Below are positions 63,031 to 64,000 of a stretch of 64,000 nt of DNA, piece by piece. This DNA is from Ampullaceana balthica (Eukaryota > Mollusca > Gastropoda > Lymnaeidae): NCBI GenBank assembly GCA_944989445.1, contig CALYLW010000736.1, positions 62,001 to 126,000 of the forward strand. The letters are read 5' to 3'. A program made the position numbers and the translations under genes. The notes under the pieces are model-generated. The model did not search any database. It had not been told where the DNA came from and saw nothing but the letters and a program-made list of their open reading frames with translations. Numbering within the stretch: position 1 is the stretch's first letter; each line of letters starts with the position of its first letter.

Positions 63031-63608
63031 GTAAAAAGTGATAACAAACATTCGCTAATTAAATTTAATATTAAGGGGAGGTAATCTATACTTCCCCTTC
63101 AGGTAACAAAAAAGCCAATTTTTGCAATATATATATATATATATATATTCTATAAATAATGATTTTCCCTTGGCAGATAAATTCCCAGTGTTTTTGGTTC
63201 AGCAGGCTAAACACATTCTTAGTGAAGTGCTTTGTGTAGAATAGAGACTGGTGTAAGGATTATGGTATACGGACATGATGTATATTTGTGTTTTATAATA
63301 GCGTGTATGTCACCTAAAAGCTCGAGAAGTCTTGACAATCTACAAGCTTCTGGTCTAATTAAACTAACATCTTTAATGAAACAAACAGTTTATTCTATCA
63401 GTCAAAATTTATAATAATTCAATGCTTTAAGAAACTTTATTAAAGAGAAATCAATATCCTTTAAAAATTAATTATGTACTAAACGTCTTACCATTGATTT
63501 TATCGTGCCACTATTTATTTCTGTCTTTCATTTCATTAAAATGTTTATTATTTTACTCATTTAATTTTAAAAACAGCCTTCAAATACAAAAAGACACAAA
63601 ATAATACA

Positions 63609-63633
63609 TATTATATATATATATGTATATATA

Positions 63634-63724
<91 letters not shown>
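63609..63724. repeat. (AT)n microsatellite, about 115 bp
   Basis: Alternating AT with a few single-base slips (GTAT, AATT), ending in TGTGTGTG. It can extrude cruciforms and is a likely length-variable site. Confidence 0.95.
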
Positions 63725-63725
<1 letters not shown>

Positions 63726-64000
63726 CTGAAAAATCAATAATTAATCTTACTTTGGGAATATCCACTACCCTTTTAATAGTTCAACTAAAAACTTAGCGCA
63801 CTAAAAAATGTAATATGTTAAGCAACGTGTAAGGTATTTTCTTTTCTCTATTTTGCTCTCACTCATTATAACTATTATACCTCAACTAATTTTCTATTTT
63901 AAGATATGGTTGTTGTTTTTTTTTAAATTTGTTGTTCATTTTGTTTACATTGTCCGGCTTTTTTTTTATCAATCATTGAATTATTATTTTAAATTAAGAA
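63725..64000. other. Non-coding end of window
   Basis: AT-rich with T-runs; nothing recognised. Confidence 0.5.

Larger units (their letters stand above)
59488..63608. other. Non-coding AT-rich stretch
   Basis: Nothing coding is recognised. It contains a solo hAT-type end at 60535, a shortened dispersed repeat at 62790-63030, and a short AT run at 63129-63150. Confidence 0.5.

Overview
The window looks like nuclear DNA of an invertebrate animal: AT-rich, intron-rich, full of microsatellites and DNA-transposon debris, with only one protein gene that can be read with confidence. The overall character (hAT and Tigger-like debris, long CA, CT, TTTC and AT tracts, an aquaporin split into short exons) suits a mollusc or another lophotrochozoan. 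That assignment is inference; nothing in the sequence proves it.

The one clear gene is an aquaporin on the + strand. Five exons (41999-42186, 42945-43149, 43428-43508, 43858-43969, 52393-52484) join in frame across GT-AG introns and encode the last 225 residues, from transmembrane helix 2 to the stop codon. The first exon or exons (N-terminus and helix 1) were not found. The inferred selectivity filter is Phe/His/Ser/Arg, typical of a water-selective channel, but the second NPA box reads NPS. The final intron is 8.4 kb and the last exon carries only the cytoplasmic tail.

Layout. 1-1472: decayed Buster-type hAT transposase with its right terminus. 1.5-22.7 kb: non-coding DNA with several hAT and Tigger-like MITEs, CA, TTTC and AG microsatellites, degenerate minisatellites, and one CRE/ETS/NRF1-like motif cluster near 7.1 kb. 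22681-29434: a 6.75-kb minisatellite of about 250 copies of a 27-bp unit with higher-order structure, including a long segment repeated 3,526 bp downstream. 30583-33706: a complete but decayed hAT transposon with a perfect 8-bp target duplication, itself carrying older insertions. 33.7-42 kb: G-quadruplex-prone DNA, a 110-bp CT tract, and a hAT MITE (40019-41037) with a second hAT MITE inside it. 42-53 kb: the aquaporin. 53-64 kb: non-coding DNA with two nearly identical tandem copies of a 0.5-kb dispersed repeat (58491-59487) and a long AT tract.

All long open frames in 22.7-29.4 kb come from the repeat: its 27-bp unit is nine codons long, so stops are confined to certain frames. No RNA genes, CRISPR arrays or bacterial-type operons are present as far as I can see. 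Coordinates were counted by eye and may be off by a base or two at degenerate repeat edges; splice sites and target duplications were counted carefully.
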